In this document: positions 59,930-64,000 of the stretch, one piece after another
Layout: each line of letters opens with the position of its first letter
How positions within the stretch are numbered: position 1 is the first letter of the stretch
Source of the DNA: an uncultured Bacteroidota bacterium
GTDB taxonomy: Bacteria > Bacteroidota > Bacteroidia > Chitinophagales > Chitinophagaceae
Direction of reading: 5' to 3'
DNA length: 64,000 nucleotides
Assembly (NCBI GenBank): GCA_903927185.1
Contig: CAIYLW010000045.1
Span: 1-64,000, forward strand
The notes under the pieces: model-generated
Seen by the model: the letters and a program-made list of their open reading frames with translations, nothing else
The model's database searches: none
What the model was told of the DNA's origin: nothing
Translations under genes and position numbers: made by a program

Positions 59930-62428
59930 TTAGTTGGGGTCCACATCTGTAATAATATGAACAGATCGATATCTTTTATGTGTTTGCAAGATCAATGACT
60001 GTTGCTGTATAGCTATTTTACTTTGATGAATGAGCCGATTGTCTTTTGGTAATTTCAAAAGAATCTCCCAGATATATTGGTTCCTTACCCGGTCAACAAC
60101 AGGTTGTGAAGGCCCCATCATATAGTTTCCAAATTGCTCTTTTATCCCATTTGAAAATACATTGGCAGCTTCCTCTGCAATATGCTTTTCCTTGTGTTTG
60201 AAATTGATTCTAATTAGTCTAGTAAAGGGAGGGTACCCAAATTGTTTTCTGTTATCTATTTCAAATTTGTAAAGTTGAAAATAGTTGTGAGCTTTTACGA
60301 ATTGTAAAATTGGATGTTTCAAATTACTGACTTGTACAATTACTTTGCCATCAGCATTTTTCCTGCCTGCCCTACCGCTTACTTGTTCCATCAATTGGAA
60401 AGCCCTTTCATTCACTCTGAAATCAGTAAAGTTTAATATACCATCTGCATCTACTATTCCCACCAAATTCACATGTTCAAAATCAAGCCCCTTTACTACC
60501 ATTTGAGTGCCTACCAATATATCAATACGTTGTTGTTCAAATTGTTTTATTAAAGCATCATGAGCGTTTTTCCCTTTAACACTATCGTAATCCATGCGTG
60601 CAACTTTGGCATCTGGAAAAAATTCTAATACTTGTTCTTCTATTTTTTCTGTTCCAAAATTTTTCTGAATAAAATGATGACTGCCACAAGCAGCACAACT
60701 TGAAACTACAGGGTAAGTGCTACCACAATAATGACAGGAAAGTTTGTGTTTTGATTTGTGGTAAGTAAGTGTTACATCGCAATGTTCACAATGCGGGATC
60801 CATCCACATGTATTACAAATTAAATAGGGAGAATAACCTCTGCGGTTTTGAAAAAGTATAATTTGTTTATTTTCTTGTAATGTTTTCTCCATGCTTTTAA
60901 GCAAGGCTTCTGTAAATACTGTAATCCCATTTGGTGTTTCTATTCGGTTTTTAAAATCGGCTAATTCCATTTTAGGTAATTCTGCATCACCGAATCTCTC
61001 CGATAAATTAACGAGTGAATATTTTTCTTGCAGGCAATTATAGTATGATTCAATGCTGGGTGTTGCACTTCCCAATAATACTTTGGCTTGAAATAATCCA
61101 GCATAATAAATGGCACTATCCCGTGCATGATACCTGGGAGCAGGATCATGTTGTTTATACGATCCATCATGCTCTTCATCCGCGATAATTAATCCCAAAT
61201 TGCAAAAGGGTAATAGAAGCGAAGACCGAGCACCTAATACAGCTTTCATTTCACCATTTTTTACCTTGTTCCAAATCTCCACTCTTTCGTTAGCATTGAA
61301 TTTAGAATGGTAAATACCAATTTTATTGCCAAAATACAATTGCAGCCTTCGAATGATTTGCGAAGTGAGTGCAATTTCTGGAAGTAAATAAAGAACTTGT
61401 TTGCCAAGCTTGATATATTCTTCTATTAATTGAATATAAATTTGAGTTTTTCCACTAGCAGTTACACCATGCAATAGACATACCTGTTTGGTTTGAAAAG
61501 CTTCTTTTATCTGTGTTAATGCAATAGTTTGTGCGTTAGAAAGTTGGATATTAATATCAATATCTTGTGAGTATAGTGCAATTCTTGAAACAGCTCTTTT
61601 TTGAGCAATGAGAATCCCTTTATCGATTAATCCCTTTAATTGTGCAGCAGATGCATTAGACTTTTTTAATAGTGAGGGTTGAATAACTTCACCTTCTGTT
61701 TTGATAAGGTGCAAATATGATAGTAATAATTCCATTTGCTTAGGAGCCTTCCCCCAATTATTTAAAAGTTCAGCAAGTTTTTCATCACTAGTATAATCAG
61801 GATGCATTAAAATATAGGTTTGTTTTTTTTCCTGATATTTTTCTACTAATTCTTCCCATACATAGCAAATCTTTCTGTCAATTAATTTCTTTATAATTGG
61901 GTAAACATGTGAGCTGTCGAGTAATTGTTGTACTTCACTTAATCTTAATTCTTTCTTTAATTCTAAAGCTTCTGCAACGATAAATTCTTCGTCATTTAAA
62001 TCGTTATAAGATTCATCCAGCTCTTCATTCCAAATTAAAATACTTTCGCTTGATAATTTTAAATTTGCAGGAACTGCGGCTTGCATTACTTCACCTTCAC
62101 TGCATAAATAATATTTGGCTATCCAATCCCAAAGTGCCAGTTGTTGAGGGTTTATAAGAGGTTCTTCATCAAGTATATTTAGTAGCGGTTTTGGTGAAAA
62201 TCCAATTGGAGCCACAGAAAAAATTCTTTTAACAATTCCTGCATATTTTTTATGCTTGCCAAGAATTACTTCCACCCTTATTCCTGGTTTGATATTAGTT
62301 TGCATTTCAAATGGCACAGACCAGGTATAATTCTTAGGTAATGCTAATGGAATGATTACTTCAGCAAACAAAGTTGCCTCATTGTTTGAAAAAGCAGAGA
62401 GTATTGTAGAAGAAGAATTTATTGCCAT
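59930..62428 (-). CDS. priA: Primosomal protein N' (PriA helicase)
   Basis: LLHGVTASGKTQIYI; ADEEHDGSYKQHDPAPRYHARD; Cys-rich CNTCGWIPHCEHCDVTLTYHKSKHKLSCHYCG. Confidence 0.95.
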   Translation of the reverse strand: MAINSSSTILSAFSNNEATLFAEVIIPLALPKNYTWSVPFEMQTNIKPGIRVEVILGKHKKYAGIVKRIFSVAPIGFSPKPLLNILDEEPLINPQQLALWDWIAKYYLCSEGEVMQAAVPANLKLSSESILIWNEELDESYNDLNDEEFIVAEALELKKELRLSEVQQLLDSSHVYPIIKKLIDRKICYVWEELVEKYQEKKQTYILMHPDYTSDEKLAELLNNWGKAPKQMELLLSYLHLIKTEGEVIQPSLLKKSNASAAQLKGLIDKGILIAQKRAVSRIALYSQDIDINIQLSNAQTIALTQIKEAFQTKQVCLLHGVTASGKTQIYIQLIEEYIKLGKQVLYLLPEIALTSQIIRRLQLYFGNKIGIYHSKFNANERVEIWNKVKNGEMKAVLGARSSLLLPFCNLGLIIADEEHDGSYKQHDPAPRYHARDSAIYYAGLFQAKVLLGSATPSIESYYNCLQEKYSLVNLSERFGDAELPKMELADFKNRIETPNGITVFTEALLKSMEKTLQENKQIILFQNRRGYSPYLICNTCGWIPHCEHCDVTLTYHKSKHKLSCHYCGSTYPVVSSCAACGSHHFIQKNFGTEKIEEQVLEFFPDAKVARMDYDSVKGKNAHDALIKQFEQQRIDILVGTQMVVKGLDFEHVNLVGIVDADGILNFTDFRVNERAFQLMEQVSGRAGRKNADGKVIVQVSNLKHPILQFVKAHNYFQLYKFEIDNRKQFGYPPFTRLIRINFKHKEKHIAEEAANVFSNGIKEQFGNYMMGPSQPVVDRVRNQYIWEILLKLPKDNRLIHQSKIAIQQQSLILQTHKRYRSVHIITDVDPN

Positions 62429-62464
62429 GAAAATTAGAGGACTAAGTTAAGACGCTTTCAACAA

Positions 62465-63220
62465 TCAAACAGAATAACTGCGATACCTTCTTAATCCAGT
62501 ATCCATTATTTGATACACCTGATCCCTCAAGAAAGGGATGTCTGTCATCCCTAACCCCGAAACAGAAACCTCTTCAAGATAAACAATTCTATTTTTTCCA
62601 GGAGTTAGGGAAAAAATAGAATTAAAATGTAATCTTTCTAATGTATCTAATAATAAGATGGGTTTTATAGGTGTTTGGGTTTCAATCGCAATTCTAAAAG
62701 CCCCATCATAAAATGATTTGAGTGGATTGATCGTTTCGTTAAAAGTACCCTCTGGAAAAATGAAAATGGAAATATTGTTTTTGATTGCTGCTTTAAGAGC
62801 CCTCACACTTTTTGCCCTAGTTTCTGAATTACTCCGGTCTACAAGAATCACAGCAGATTTATAAATCAATCCAAATATGGGAATTTTCACCATTTCATAT
62901 TTTCCAAGAACCCGAATAGGTTGATGAGCCAATAATACAATGGGAGGTATGTCGATATAGGAAGAATGATTCCCCACAAAAATATATTGTTGATTAGTAT
63001 TGTGAGTTGATTCATATATTTCTTGATGCCTGATACCAATAAAGAGATACCAAATCCAAGCCCAATATTTACAAATTCGATAAATAATATTCCCCCCTTT
63101 GATTTTACCAAAGGCTAGAGCAATCATTACAAATGGGAAAGCAATGAGTGTGAGAATAACAAACAATAAAAAAGCATAAAGACAATATAAAAACTGTAGA
63201 GGCTTCCAGATCCATTTCAT
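62465..63220 (-). CDS. 1-acyl-sn-glycerol-3-phosphate acyltransferase (PlsC family)
   Basis: VGNHSSYIDIPP (NHxxxxD-like); IFPEGTFNE. Confidence 0.9.
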   Translation of the reverse strand: MKWIWKPLQFLYCLYAFLLFVILTLIAFPFVMIALAFGKIKGGNIIYRICKYWAWIWYLFIGIRHQEIYESTHNTNQQYIFVGNHSSYIDIPPIVLLAHQPIRVLGKYEMVKIPIFGLIYKSAVILVDRSNSETRAKSVRALKAAIKNNISIFIFPEGTFNETINPLKSFYDGAFRIAIETQTPIKPILLLDTLERLHFNSIFSLTPGKNRIVYLEEVSVSGLGMTDIPFLRDQVYQIMDTGLRRYRSYSV

Positions 63221-63278
63221 CTTTCTAACTTAAGTAGAATAAGGGATATTTCTTTAATTTTTTGCATAAACATAAAAA

Positions 63279-63301
63279 AAGCAACCCGAGGGCTGCTTGT
63301 A
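63279..63301. terminator. Terminator-like hairpin
   Basis: AAGCAACCC-ga-GGGCTGCTT, nearly perfect. Confidence 0.65.
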
Positions 63302-63322
63302 AAATATGGCTAAGCTTATATT

Positions 63323-63454
63323 TTAGATAGTAGTTTTTGCTTCATTTTTCCAAAGTAACAAAATGATGGATATAACACAAGCAGTAACTCCAATAATCAA
63401 TAACGGACTTTCGCTAGTGGTGTTATTGGCAATTTGTGCAGCTATTAAAATCAT
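63323..63454 (-). CDS. Unannotated 43-aa single-TM small protein
   Basis: Minus-strand ORF MILIAAQIANNTTSESPLLIIGVTACVISIILLLWKNEAKTTI, below the ORF-track length cutoff. Confidence 0.5.
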   Translation of the reverse strand: MILIAAQIANNTTSESPLLIIGVTACVISIILLLWKNEAKTTI

Positions 63455-63792
63455 TGTCTAATTTTTATTAATGATAAATCTGGTACAAATTGAGCATAAA
63501 TTTTTTAAATAAACAACTTTTTGGAGCTAACTTATATGTCGATTACATATTATGAAAAAAATAAATAAATTAAGTTTTTAGTAATCGAAATCAAAAATCA
63601 GAGGAAAACGATAAAAATTAGTAGTATTTAATTTAAGGGTTATTTTAATTTCAATTGTTACCCTGATAAAATCATTTTTTTGTGATAGAAAATAAATGAA
63701 AAAAGTGAAATTATTTTTTAAAAAATGACTAAAAAAGCTATTTAAATAGGATTTTTCTGTTTTCTGTACTTTTTATTTGAGTTTGCAAAAGC

Positions 63793-63823
63793 AAAAAGGA
63801 CCATAAAAAATGGTCCTTTTGTT
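63793..63823 (-). terminator. Terminator of the truncated porin gene
   Basis: AAAGGACCAT-aaaaa-ATGGTCCTTT inverted repeat. Confidence 0.7.
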
Positions 63824-63876
63824 TCAGGTTTTAATTGTGGAGTGGTTTTCTTAGGAATGATAACTTATATAGAAAA

Positions 63877-64000
63877 TTAGAATTTATAGATAGCAGCAAG
63901 TATGAATCCGCTAGTTGTTTGAGTAGCAGATCCGTCGCCTTTTAAATAAATGGCATTACTTCCATTGTCAACACGGATTTCAGGAATGATTGTCAAATTA
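63877..64000 (-). CDS. C-terminus of an outer-membrane beta-barrel (porin-like) protein, truncated by window end
   Basis: Minus strand reads ...NLTIIPEIRVDNGSNAIYLKGDGSATQTTSGFILAAIYKF*. Confidence 0.6.
   Translation of the reverse strand, partial: NLTIIPEIRVDNGSNAIYLKGDGSATQTTSGFILAAIYKF

Noticed and set aside
1-64000. tRNA/rRNA genes, transposases, prophage, toxin-antitoxin, restriction or defence genes
   Set aside because: No convincing signatures found on either strand by reading; a tRNAscan/Infernal/defence-finder run would be needed to be definitive

Overview
This is a low-GC Bacteroidota chromosomal window, probably Chitinophagaceae-like. Supporting signs are the TAnnTTTG-type -7 promoter boxes, a type B T9SS C-terminal domain, TonB-dependent receptors with CarboxypepD_reg-like N-termini, GSCFA and DUF5686-like proteins. 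Most of it is housekeeping: valS, tex, metK, rlmB, miaE, trhO, purC, pdhB, lepB, cdd, murB, priA, ppk/ppx. I saw no tRNA, rRNA, CRISPR array, transposase or prophage. The least ordinary part is the left edge (1-4.1 kb). It holds a cluster of five small lipoproteins (four or five NTF2/SnoaL-like paralogues) with a duplicated upstream element, duplicated terminator-like hairpins and a truncated membrane-protein ORF, followed by a 166-codon ORF with a signal-peptide-like N-terminus but no methionine codon, so the ORF track misses it. Other points worth checking: valS is split by a 1-nt frameshift lying in one of two copies of a 19-nt repeat; a MerR/B12-domain regulator keeps the CarH-type W-x9-EH and E-x-H motifs and has inverted repeats upstream; there is a stand-alone, apparently non-catalytic GT5 N-terminal domain; a perfect hairpin lies upstream of metK; perfect palindromes lie upstream of a T9SS cargo gene; and there is an unannotated 43-aa single-TM ORF. 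I did not find a clearly novel multi-gene system. All calls come from reading the sequence and supplied translations, with no database searches.
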